Shown: positions 1 through 5,593 of the stretch, in pieces
Layout of the letters: each line of letters starts with the position of its first letter
Numbering within the stretch: the stretch's first letter is position 1
NCBI GenBank assembly: GCA_937915065.1
Contig: CALDMR010000136.1
Location: forward strand, 1 to 6,270
DNA from: an uncultured Clostridia bacterium
GTDB taxonomy: Bacteria > Bacillota > Clostridia > Oscillospirales > Oscillospiraceae
Length of the DNA: 6,270 nucleotides
Direction of reading: 5' to 3'
Notes under the pieces: model-generated
Told to the model about the DNA's origin: nothing
The model's input: the letters and a program-made list of their open reading frames with translations, nothing else
Database searches by the model: none
Translations under genes and position numbers: made by a program

Positions 1-408
1 ACCTACTGCCCCGACCACTACCGCCTGGCTCAAACCGATTCCGCCGGCACATCCGATACGGTGACCGCCCTTCCCTATGTGGACGGGCGGGCCGTGTACA
101 GCGCCGCCATCGTTTTCTCTTTCAGCGACCGCTACCTGTCCGGAGCCAGCGGGTATTTTCTTTCTTCGGCAGCTGCTCCCGTGGAAAGCGAAGCCCTCAT
201 CACAAAATGCTCTGCCGCCGTTTGCCTGATGGATTATTGTAATGAAGAAGGCCGAATCTGCAATACTATAACCAGGATCTCCACCGGTTACACTCTGCAG
301 ACCACCGCTTCGATCCCCCTGCTGCTGACCCCGGTTTACCGAATCGACACCAATACATACAGCTACGACGTCAATGCCATGACCGGCCATGTGTCCGTCG
401 TTCGCTGA
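1..408 (+). CDS. C-terminal part of a possible WalH/WalI (YycH/YycI)-like regulatory protein
   Basis: The reading frame is open from the first base and ends at TGA 406-408, giving 135 residues; the start lies outside the window. The visible part has no membrane segment or catalytic motif. It contains four cysteines (one at residue 3, three in the middle third) and ends with a segment of the type GYTLQ...LTPVYRIDTN...YDVNAMTGHVSVV. An ending with a proline, an aromatic, an 'R-I-x-T' strand, then a 'Y-x-V-N/D-A-x-T/N-G' turn is what I associate with the C-terminal fold of YycH/YycI, the membrane-anchored modulators of the WalK kinase. That link is family recall plus context: a walJ-like gene and rlmH lie just downstream, as in the Bacillus wal region. 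The coding call is firm; the function is tentative. Another secreted or anchored PepSY-like protein would fit too. Confidence 0.6.
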   Translation, partial: TYCPDHYRLAQTDSAGTSDTVTALPYVDGRAVYSAAIVFSFSDRYLSGASGYFLSSAAAPVESEALITKCSAAVCLMDYCNEEGRICNTITRISTGYTLQTTASIPLLLTPVYRIDTNTYSYDVNAMTGHVSVVR

Positions 409-487
409 GTTCACACTGCCTTGGCAAAGAATTTATTTCACTTTTCATACCTTGCGTGTTTTTTTGTCCAATCTCTATGTTTTTTTA

Positions 488-515
488 TTGCTTTTGGCGC
501 AAGAGATGGTATACT
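488..515 (+). promoter_or_regulatory. Candidate sigma-A promoter with extended -10, upstream of murA
   Basis: TTGCTT at 488-493 could be a -35 element (TTG matches, the rest does not). A 16-base spacer leads to TATACT at 510-515, five of six to the TATAAT consensus. TGG at 507-509 places TG one base ahead of the hexamer, a proper extended -10. Transcription would start around 522-524 and leave a leader of about 93 bases before the murA start. The surrounding 420-600 stretch is clearly more AT-rich than the genes. No terminator is visible between the upstream gene and this site, so murA may also receive read-through. Confidence 0.6.
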
Positions 516-601
516 ATATGTGGATTTTTATGGAATCGTGCCCTGCTGCGTGCGCGTTCCTTGCGATACAATTCGGTTTTTACTGTTTTGAACTTGATTA
601 A

Positions 602-608
602 AGAGGTG
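602..608 (+). promoter_or_regulatory. Ribosome binding site fixing the TTG start of murA
   Basis: AGAGGTG, containing a perfect GAGGTG match to the anti-Shine-Dalgarno sequence, ends seven bases before TTG 616-618. No in-frame ATG is better placed, and the protein read from this TTG begins MKKYIIQGG, the expected MurA N-terminus. The site therefore supports an unusual TTG start. Confidence 0.8.
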
Positions 609-615
609 TCTTCCT

Positions 616-1914
616 TTGAAGAAATATATTATTCAGGGCGGTAAGCCCCTGCACGGCGAAGTGCCCATCAGCGGCGCAAAGAATGCCGCCGTTGCCATTC
701 TTCCTGCCGCTCTGCTGGTCAACGGTACCTGCCGCATCGAGAACATTCCCCAGATCAGCGATGTTTCTCTGATCTTTGATATTCTGACCGATCTTGGCGC
801 CGAAGTGCGCTCCCTGAATCCCCACGCCGTGGAGATCAACTGCGAACACATCCGCTCCACCCGCACCCCCTACGAACTGGCCCGGAAGATCCGCGCTTCC
901 TACTATATGATCGGCGCGCTGCTGGGCCGTTTTGGCCGGGCCGAAGTCACCATGCCCGGCGGCTGCAATTTCGGCGTGCGCCCCATCGACCAGCACATCA
1001 AGGGCTTCAAAGCCATGGGTGCCGAGGTCGAGGTGGAAGGCGGCTTCATTCACGCCCGTGCCACCGAAGGACACCTCCACGGAGCCCAGGTCTACCTGGA
1101 TGTGGTCAGCGTGGGCGCCACCATGAATGTCATGCTGGCCGCGGTTTTGGCCGAGGGCAACACCGTGATCGAGAATGCCGCCAAGGAGCCCCACATTGTA
1201 GATCTGGCCAACTTCCTCAACTCCATGGGCGCCGATATCCGCGGTGCCGGAACCGATGTGATCAAGGTGCGCGGCGTGCCCCAGCTGCGGGGCGGAAGCT
1301 ACTCCATTATCCCCGACCAAATTGAAGCCGGCACCTATATGGCAGCCGTAGCAGCTACCGGCGGCGAAGTTTTGATCAAGAATATTATTCCCAAGCATCT
1401 GGATTGCATCAGCGCCAAGCTGCTGGAAATGGGCGTGGAGATCGAAGAGCAGGACGACAATCTTCTGGTGCGCCGCACGGCGCCCTTGAAGCGCACGAAT
1501 GTGAAAACCCTTCCCTATCCCGGCTTCCCCACGGATATGCAGCCCCAGATCGTGGCTGCCCTCTGCCTGGCAGAAGGCACCAGTGTGGTTACAGAAAGCG
1601 TTTGGGACAACCGCTACCGCTATGTGGATGAATTCAAGCGGCTGGGGGCCCATATCCAGGTCGACGGCAAGGTCGCCGTGGTGGAAGGCATCGACCACTT
1701 TGACGGTGCTCCCATGCAGGCCTGTGATCTGCGCGCCGGCGCTGCCATGGTCATTGTCGCTTTGGCTGCCCACGGAACAACGGAAGTCAGCTGCGTAAAT
1801 TATATTGAGCGCGGCTATGAGGATATCGTCGGCAAACTGCGCGCCTTGGGCGCGGAGATCTGCGCCGTCGATGAACCCGACGAGGCCGGCTCCGGCGCTG
1901 CCAAAGTCTGCTGA
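616..1914 (+). CDS. murA: UDP-N-acetylglucosamine 1-carboxyvinyltransferase (MurA)
   Basis: MurA transfers enolpyruvate from phosphoenolpyruvate to UDP-GlcNAc, the first committed step of peptidoglycan synthesis, in the cytoplasm. The 432-residue product is full length (family about 417-435). Visible landmarks are SGAKNAA with Lys22-Asn23 near the N-terminus; PGGCNFGVRPIDQH with the catalytic-loop cysteine at residue 117 (Cys115 in E. coli); YPGFPTDMQ with Asp307 (E. coli Asp305); DLRAGAA around Arg373; and ERGYEDI with Arg399 (E. coli Arg397). The cysteine, rather than aspartate, is the form normally sensitive to fosfomycin. The start is TTG, supported by a strong ribosome binding site. The last roughly 15 residues form a short acidic, Gly/Ala tail. 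The gene follows its own candidate promoter and is followed by an intrinsic terminator. Clostridia often have two MurA paralogues; I cannot tell which this is. Confidence 0.97.
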   Translation: MKKYIIQGGKPLHGEVPISGAKNAAVAILPAALLVNGTCRIENIPQISDVSLIFDILTDLGAEVRSLNPHAVEINCEHIRSTRTPYELARKIRASYYMIGALLGRFGRAEVTMPGGCNFGVRPIDQHIKGFKAMGAEVEVEGGFIHARATEGHLHGAQVYLDVVSVGATMNVMLAAVLAEGNTVIENAAKEPHIVDLANFLNSMGADIRGAGTDVIKVRGVPQLRGGSYSIIPDQIEAGTYMAAVAATGGEVLIKNIIPKHLDCISAKLLEMGVEIEEQDDNLLVRRTAPLKRTNVKTLPYPGFPTDMQPQIVAALCLAEGTSVVTESVWDNRYRYVDEFKRLGAHIQVDGKVAVVEGIDHFDGAPMQACDLRAGAAMVIVALAAHGTTEVSCVNYIERGYEDIVGKLRALGAEICAVDEPDEAGSGAAKVC

Positions 1915-1931
1915 GCATATCACAATCAAGT

Positions 1932-1983
1932 AACGCCCATGGAAGAACCGGCGGGAGCCGGAGCGCTCCCCTGGGCGTTTTTT
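1932..1983 (+). terminator. Intrinsic terminator after murA
   Basis: AACGCCCA at 1932-1939 pairs perfectly with TGGGCGTT at 1972-1979, and the run of six T residues at 1978-1983 follows at once. The 32-base interior can fold in two mutually exclusive ways: GGGAGC 1953-1958 with GCTCCC 1965-1970, or CCGGC 1948-1952 with GCCGG 1957-1961 around a GGGA tetraloop. Either would extend the outer stem into a long, GC-rich hairpin. It lies 18 bases after the murA stop and about 30 bases before the next gene, so it should at least partly separate murA from walJ. Confidence 0.85.
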
Positions 1984-2012
1984 CTCCCGTTTTCCAGATT
2001 ATTACAAAAGGA

Positions 2013-2804
2013 ATGAATGTCCCCTTGACAAAAATTTGCACCCTCGCCAGCGGCTCTTCCGGCAACGCTTTGCTGGCCAGCTGCGGCGAAACCCATATCC
2101 TGATCGACGCCGGCATCTCCGTTCGCCGGATCAACACCGCCCTGAAGGAACACGGCCTATCCCTGGAATCCATCAGCGCCCTGCTGATCACCCACAGTCA
2201 CAGCGACCATGTCAATGCGCTGAAAACCTTTTTGAAGCACTACACCTGCCCCATTTATTCCAGCTACGGCACCGCTTTCGATCTGCGCAACCGTTTTGGA
2301 GGGATCGCGCCTCTGCTGCATCCCTTTGCCGCAGGCGATACCTTCTCCGTGGGCGAATTTTTGATTCGCTCCTTTCCGACATCCCACGATGCCGGCGATA
2401 GTGTATGCTACCGGTTGGACAGCTGCAACGGTTCCGTGGGCATACTGACGGATACGGGCTATGTCACCGAAGAAGCCGCCCGGGCCCTGGACGGCGTATC
2501 CATGTTAGTGCTGGAATCCAACCACGATGTGGAAACCCTGCAAAGCGGCGCATATCCCTACTATCTCAAGCAGCGTATCCTCGGCAGTGCCGGGCACCTC
2601 TCCAACGACGATGCCGCCCGCTTTGCCGTAACTGCTGCTGAAAGCGGGGCTAAGGACGTGCTGCTGGCCCACCTGAGCAGCGAAAACAACACCCCTGCCA
2701 TGGCACTGAACACGGTGCGCCGGGCCCTGGACGCCCACGGCCACACCTCTGTTTCCCTGGCAGTGGCCCCCCGCAGCGAATCCAGCCCCATCCACACCCT
2801 GTAA
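2013..2804 (+). CDS. walJ: WalJ/YycJ-like MBL-fold metallo-hydrolase
   Basis: This is a cytoplasmic metallo-beta-lactamase-fold hydrolase of the YycJ/WalJ group; the group is linked to the WalRK cell-wall locus, and its members are thought to act as nucleases or phosphodiesterases. The 263-residue product shows the N-terminal LASGSSGNA strand, the metal-binding THSHSDH motif (His61, His63, Asp65, His66), SHDAGD with His125, LTDTG with Asp147, ESNHD at 168-172, GHLSNDDAA with His195, and LLAHLSSENN with His220. These are the signature blocks of the family, and the length is typical. The start is uncertain: ATG 2013 has AAGG only one or two bases upstream, whereas TTG 2025 lies about 13 bases after AAAAGG and would give MTKICTLASGSSGN, closer to family N-termini. 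It sits 10 bases ahead of rlmH and is probably co-transcribed with it. Confidence 0.92.
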   Translation: MNVPLTKICTLASGSSGNALLASCGETHILIDAGISVRRINTALKEHGLSLESISALLITHSHSDHVNALKTFLKHYTCPIYSSYGTAFDLRNRFGGIAPLLHPFAAGDTFSVGEFLIRSFPTSHDAGDSVCYRLDSCNGSVGILTDTGYVTEEAARALDGVSMLVLESNHDVETLQSGAYPYYLKQRILGSAGHLSNDDAARFAVTAAESGAKDVLLAHLSSENNTPAMALNTVRRALDAHGHTSVSLAVAPRSESSPIHTL

Positions 2805-2809
2805 GGAGG
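2802..2809 (+). promoter_or_regulatory. Ribosome binding site of rlmH overlapping the walJ stop
   Basis: TAAGGAGG contains the TAA stop of the upstream gene and a perfect AAGGAGG Shine-Dalgarno sequence, five bases before ATG 2815. This arrangement suggests translational coupling between the two genes. Confidence 0.85.
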
Positions 2810-2814
2810 CCTCC

Positions 2815-3297
2815 ATGTACAATATCACCGTTCTCTGCGTGGGAAAGCTCAAAGAAAAATTTTACATAGACGCCAGTGCTGAGTACTGCAAGCGCCTGTC
2901 CAGATACTGCAAGCTCAACCTGTTGGAACTGAAAGAAGAGCGGCTGCCGGAAAACCCATCCCCCGCCCAAATCGAAAGCGCCCTCAGCCGGGAAGCCGAT
3001 GCCATCCGGGCAAAGCTGCCCCAGGGGGCTGATGTGGTTGCCCTGTGCATTGAGGGACGCCCCCGCTCCAGCGAAGCTATGGCCCGGCAGCTGGCCGATT
3101 GGGGCGGCAGCGGCGCCAAGCACCTGGCATTCGTCATCGGCGGCTCTTTCGGCCTGCATTCGTCCATCAAGCAGGCAGCCTGGGACCGGCTGTCCATGTC
3201 GCCCATGACATTTCCTCACCACCTGGCGCGGGTCATGCTTCTGGAGCAGATCTACCGCGCTTTCCAGATCATGGATGGAACGAAATATCACAAATAA
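2815..3297 (+). CDS. rlmH: 23S rRNA (pseudouridine-1915-N3)-methyltransferase RlmH
   Basis: RlmH is a SPOUT-class enzyme that uses S-adenosylmethionine to methylate pseudouridine 1915 in helix 69 of 23S rRNA, acting on assembled 70S ribosomes. The product has 160 residues, the usual length (about 155-160). It opens with a beta strand and the VGKLKEKFY segment. It carries the cofactor-binding knot loop FVIGGSFG at residues 106-113, and closes with HHLARVMLLEQIYRAF and the terminal YHK at 158-160, which is characteristic of the family and contributes to the active site across the dimer. The ATG start has an ideal ribosome binding site. The gene lies 10 bases after walJ and 22 bases before the next gene. 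An rlmH gene near the wal locus is also found in Bacillus and Staphylococcus. Confidence 0.97.
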   Translation: MYNITVLCVGKLKEKFYIDASAEYCKRLSRYCKLNLLELKEERLPENPSPAQIESALSREADAIRAKLPQGADVVALCIEGRPRSSEAMARQLADWGGSGAKHLAFVIGGSFGLHSSIKQAAWDRLSMSPMTFPHHLARVMLLEQIYRAFQIMDGTKYHK

Positions 3298-3306
3298 AAA
3301 AACAGC

Positions 3307-3312
3307 AGGAGG
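3307..3312 (+). promoter_or_regulatory. Ribosome binding site that decides the start of the DUF2007-like gene
   Basis: AGGAGG ends seven bases before ATG 3320-3322. The frame is open further upstream, with another ATG at 3275 inside rlmH, but that one has no comparable site and would overlap the rlmH 3' end, so 3320 is the chosen start. Confidence 0.8.
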
Positions 3313-3319
3313 TTTTCCC

Positions 3320-3709
3320 ATGTTCGGCAATCATCAGAACGAAGAGCCCCGGATCGGCTGGGGCAGCGAGGCGGAATTCAAGCAAAAGTTGGAGTCCCTT
3401 TGGCCCAAGGAGGAAAACGGCGCAGATGAACAGGCCGTGTTCCTCGCCAATATTCCCGATTTTAACAACGAGGCAGATTTTGCCATCAATATGCTGATGG
3501 CCTACGGCATCCCTGCTTTTAAAAGTTATAACAACGAAGGTTCTCTGGGCAAGCTGATTATCGGCACATCGGCCTTCGGCGCGTCCATTTATGTGCCCGC
3601 TTCCCTGTTGGAGGACGCCAAAGCCCTGCTGGAAACGCCCGCAGACCTCTCCAACGAGGAAGCGGAACCCTCCGCCGAAACCCTCGAGAACGCATCATCT
3701 CCCGAATAA
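3320..3709 (+). CDS. Small DUF2007-like protein
   Basis: The product is 129 residues, soluble, with no signal peptide or membrane segment. Residues 1-38 are a charged lead. Residues about 39-105 form a compact alpha/beta unit: VFLANIPDFNN, then a helix NMLMAYGIPAFKS, a strand pair around GKLIIGTSAFGASIYVP, and a helix LLEDAKALLE. This order (value strand, helix ending in 'GIPA', V-P-x-x-x-x-x-A-x-x-L-L end) is what I know from DUF2007, a small 'putative signal transducing' ferredoxin-like domain of unknown role. Residues 106-129 are an acidic Glu/Ser/Ala-rich tail likely to be disordered. It lies 22 bases after rlmH and 60 bases before the phospho-sugar mutase, on the same strand, so it probably belongs to the same transcript. 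Domain assignment is moderate; function is unknown. Confidence 0.8.
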   Translation: MFGNHQNEEPRIGWGSEAEFKQKLESLWPKEENGADEQAVFLANIPDFNNEADFAINMLMAYGIPAFKSYNNEGSLGKLIIGTSAFGASIYVPASLLEDAKALLETPADLSNEEAEPSAETLENASSPE

Positions 3710-3769
3710 CGCATCAATTTTGCCAGACTGCAGAGAAGGATCGAAAAAAGGAAAGGACGGAATGGAACT

Positions 3770-5503
3770 ATGGCAATGAATTACATGGAAGAGTATCAGA
3801 AATGGTTGGACAGCGGCGCGCTGACCGAGGCGGAGCACGCTGAACTGCTGGCGATCCGGGAAGACCCCAAGGAAATTGAATCCCGCTTTTACGGCCCCCT
3901 GGAATTCGGTACCGCCGGCCTGCGCGGCACCATGAAGGTGGGGCTGCACCACATGAACAACTATGTGGTGCGCCATGCCACCCAGGGCTTTGCCAATGTG
4001 ATCGCCGCCGAGGGCGCGGCCGCTAAAGAGCGCGGCGTGGCCATTTGCATGGACTGCCGCCTGCACAATATGGACTTTGCCCGGGCTGCCGCCGAGGTCA
4101 TGGCCGGCAACGGCATCCACGTGCGCATTTTTGATGAACTGCGCCCCACCCCCGAGCTGAGCTTTGCCGTGCGCGAATATCACTGCCAGGCCGGCATCAA
4201 CATCACCGCCAGCCACAATCCCAAGGAATATAACGGCTATAAGGTCTACTGGGAGGATGGCGCCCAGCTGCCCCCCCAGCACGCCGACGCCATTTCCGCA
4301 GAGCTGGAAAAAATTGATATCTTCAAGGATATCCGCTCCATGCCCTATGAAGAAGCCGTGGCCGCCGGTATGATCACTGTTATGGGCGAAGAGTGCGACG
4401 AACGCTTCATGCGCAACGTAATGGAAATGGCCAACGATCCCGCCATGGTTTCCCGGGTAGCCGACACATTTAAAATTGTTTTCACCCCCTTCCACGGCTG
4501 CGGCCACAAGCTGGTTCCTCTGGCCCTGCGCCGCATGGGCATGAAACACATCATCTGCGAGCCTCAGCAAATGGTGATCGACGGAAACTTCCCCACCGTG
4601 AAGAGTCCCAACCCCGAAAACCCTGAAGGCTTCTATCTGGCTGTGGAGCTGGCCAAGGAGCATGACGCCACCTTGATCGTGGGTACCGACCCCGACGCAG
4701 ACCGCGTTGGTATCATGGTTCGCAACGACAAGGGCGAATACGTCCCCTTCACCGGCAACCAGACCGGCGCTCTGCTGGCCGATTATCTGATCGGCGCAAA
4801 GAAGCGGGCCGGAACCCTGCCGGAAAATCCCGCGGTGCTTAAAAGCATCGTTTCCAGCGAGATGGTGCGCGCCATTGCCGAGCGCAACGGCGTAACCTGC
4901 TTTGATACATTCACCGGCTTCAAATTCATGGCCGAAAAAATCGGCCAGTTTGAGCAGGAGCAGTCCTACAATGCAATCTTCTCCTTTGAAGAGTCCTACG
5001 GTTACATGATCGGCAATTACGTCCGAGACAAGGACGCCGTCACCGCATCCATGCTGATCGTGGAAATGGCCTGCTGGTATGCCAGCCAGAATATGACCCT
5101 GTTTGACGCGCTGAACGCCTTGTATGAGAAATACGGTTACTTTGCCGAAAAGACCCACAACCTGGTAATGCCCGGTCTGGACGGCCTGGCCAAGATGGCC
5201 AAGCTGATGGCCGATTTGCGAACCCAACCCTATGCAGAAATCGGCGGCTCCAAAGTGGTGGAATTCAAAGACTACAAGGATGGCAGCGTGACCAACCTGC
5301 TCACCGGCGAAAAGAGCAGCATGGATCTGGCAGGCTCCAATGTGCTCCGCTTTGAGTTGGAGGATGGCACATCCTTCATCGTCCGTCCCTCCGGCACCGA
5401 ACCCAAGATCAAGGTATACATCCTCACCTCCGGCGCCACCCGAGCTGAAGCAGAAGAGCATGTGGCCCGTTACAGTGCTTTCGTCCAAACAATGCAGGCC
5501 TGA
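3770..5503 (+). CDS. pgcA: Phospho-sugar mutase, PgcA-type alpha-phosphoglucomutase
   Basis: This is an alpha-D-phosphohexomutase that interconverts hexose 6- and 1-phosphates through a phosphoserine intermediate. In Firmicutes the PgcA group mainly feeds glucose-1-phosphate into UDP-glucose, used for glycolipid anchors, teichoic acid decoration and glycogen. The 577 residues match the family (about 575-585). The four defining sites are all present: ITASHNPKEYNGYK with catalytic Ser148; the magnesium loop TDPDADR with Asp307, Asp309 and Asp311; the sugar-binding FEESYGY at 406-411; and the phosphate-binding RPSGTEPK at 539-546. The N-terminal LEFGTAGLRG block is also typical. ATG 3770 is the most upstream suitable start; AAAGGA 3752-3757 is 12 bases away, a little long, and in-frame ATGs at 3776 and 3785 are alternatives. 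A phosphomannomutase or phosphopentomutase preference cannot be excluded from sequence alone. A strong terminator follows. Confidence 0.93.
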   Translation: MAMNYMEEYQKWLDSGALTEAEHAELLAIREDPKEIESRFYGPLEFGTAGLRGTMKVGLHHMNNYVVRHATQGFANVIAAEGAAAKERGVAICMDCRLHNMDFARAAAEVMAGNGIHVRIFDELRPTPELSFAVREYHCQAGINITASHNPKEYNGYKVYWEDGAQLPPQHADAISAELEKIDIFKDIRSMPYEEAVAAGMITVMGEECDERFMRNVMEMANDPAMVSRVADTFKIVFTPFHGCGHKLVPLALRRMGMKHIICEPQQMVIDGNFPTVKSPNPENPEGFYLAVELAKEHDATLIVGTDPDADRVGIMVRNDKGEYVPFTGNQTGALLADYLIGAKKRAGTLPENPAVLKSIVSSEMVRAIAERNGVTCFDTFTGFKFMAEKIGQFEQEQSYNAIFSFEESYGYMIGNYVRDKDAVTASMLIVEMACWYASQNMTLFDALNALYEKYGYFAEKTHNLVMPGLDGLAKMAKLMADLRTQPYAEIGGSKVVEFKDYKDGSVTNLLTGEKSSMDLAGSNVLRFELEDGTSFIVRPSGTEPKIKVYILTSGATRAEAEEHVARYSAFVQTMQA

Positions 5504-5527
5504 TCCCCCCTATTGGCAAAATAGTTC

Positions 5528-5561
5528 AGCAGCCGTATCCAGTTGGATACGGCTGCTTTTT
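5528..5561 (+). terminator. Strong intrinsic terminator after the phospho-sugar mutase
   Basis: AGCAGCCGTATCC at 5528-5540 and GGATACGGCTGCT at 5545-5557 form a perfect 13-bp stem with an AGTT loop, followed by T residues 5557-5561. It begins 24 bases after the mutase stop. On the opposite strand the stem is followed by GAACTATTTT, so it might also weakly stop the convergent gene. Confidence 0.95.
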
Positions 5562-5564
5562 CAT

Positions 5565-5593
5565 CGGCGCCGGCACAAAGCGCCCGTTTTTTT
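5565..5593 (+). terminator. Possible second, weaker plus-strand terminator
   Basis: CGGCGC at 5565-5570 can pair with GCGCC(C)G at 5580-5586, with one bulged C and a nine-base loop, followed by seven T residues at 5587-5593. The stem is short, but its position just after the first terminator and the T run fit a back-up terminator. The T run overlaps the stop codon of the minus-strand gene. Confidence 0.5.

Noticed and set aside
421..450. TTGGCA at 421-426 with an AT-rich stretch, as another promoter
   Set aside because: The hexamers at proper spacing (around 444-450) are poor -10 matches compared with the extended -10 at 507-515.
532..581. Possible leader hairpin (GAATCG and CGAT...ATTC arms) followed by five T residues, as an attenuator before murA
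   Set aside because: The arms pair imperfectly, the loop is large, and no riboswitch or T-box landmark is visible in the short leader.
389..644. Short plus-strand open frames across the gap before murA
   Set aside because: They lack ribosome binding sites, overlap both neighbours, and their Phe/Tyr/Cys-rich translations reflect AT-rich non-coding DNA.
598..1929. 443-residue open frame on the minus strand opposite murA
   Set aside because: It is in exact codon register with murA and is open only because TTA, CTA and TCA are avoided there. Its translation is a low-complexity Gly/Ala/His/Asp-rich sequence with no family resemblance.
2025..2030. Perfect TTGACA hexamer at the start of walJ
   Set aside because: No -10-like sequence follows at 16-18 bases (the region is GC-rich coding sequence), so it is not supported as a promoter.
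2650..3330. 226-residue minus-strand open frame across the end of walJ and all of rlmH
   Set aside because: It covers two well-supported plus-strand genes and shows no recognisable domain.
3695..5488. 597-residue open frame on the minus strand opposite the phospho-sugar mutase
   Set aside because: Same explanation: it mirrors the mutase codons, has shadow-like composition, and the plus-strand gene has every expected motif.
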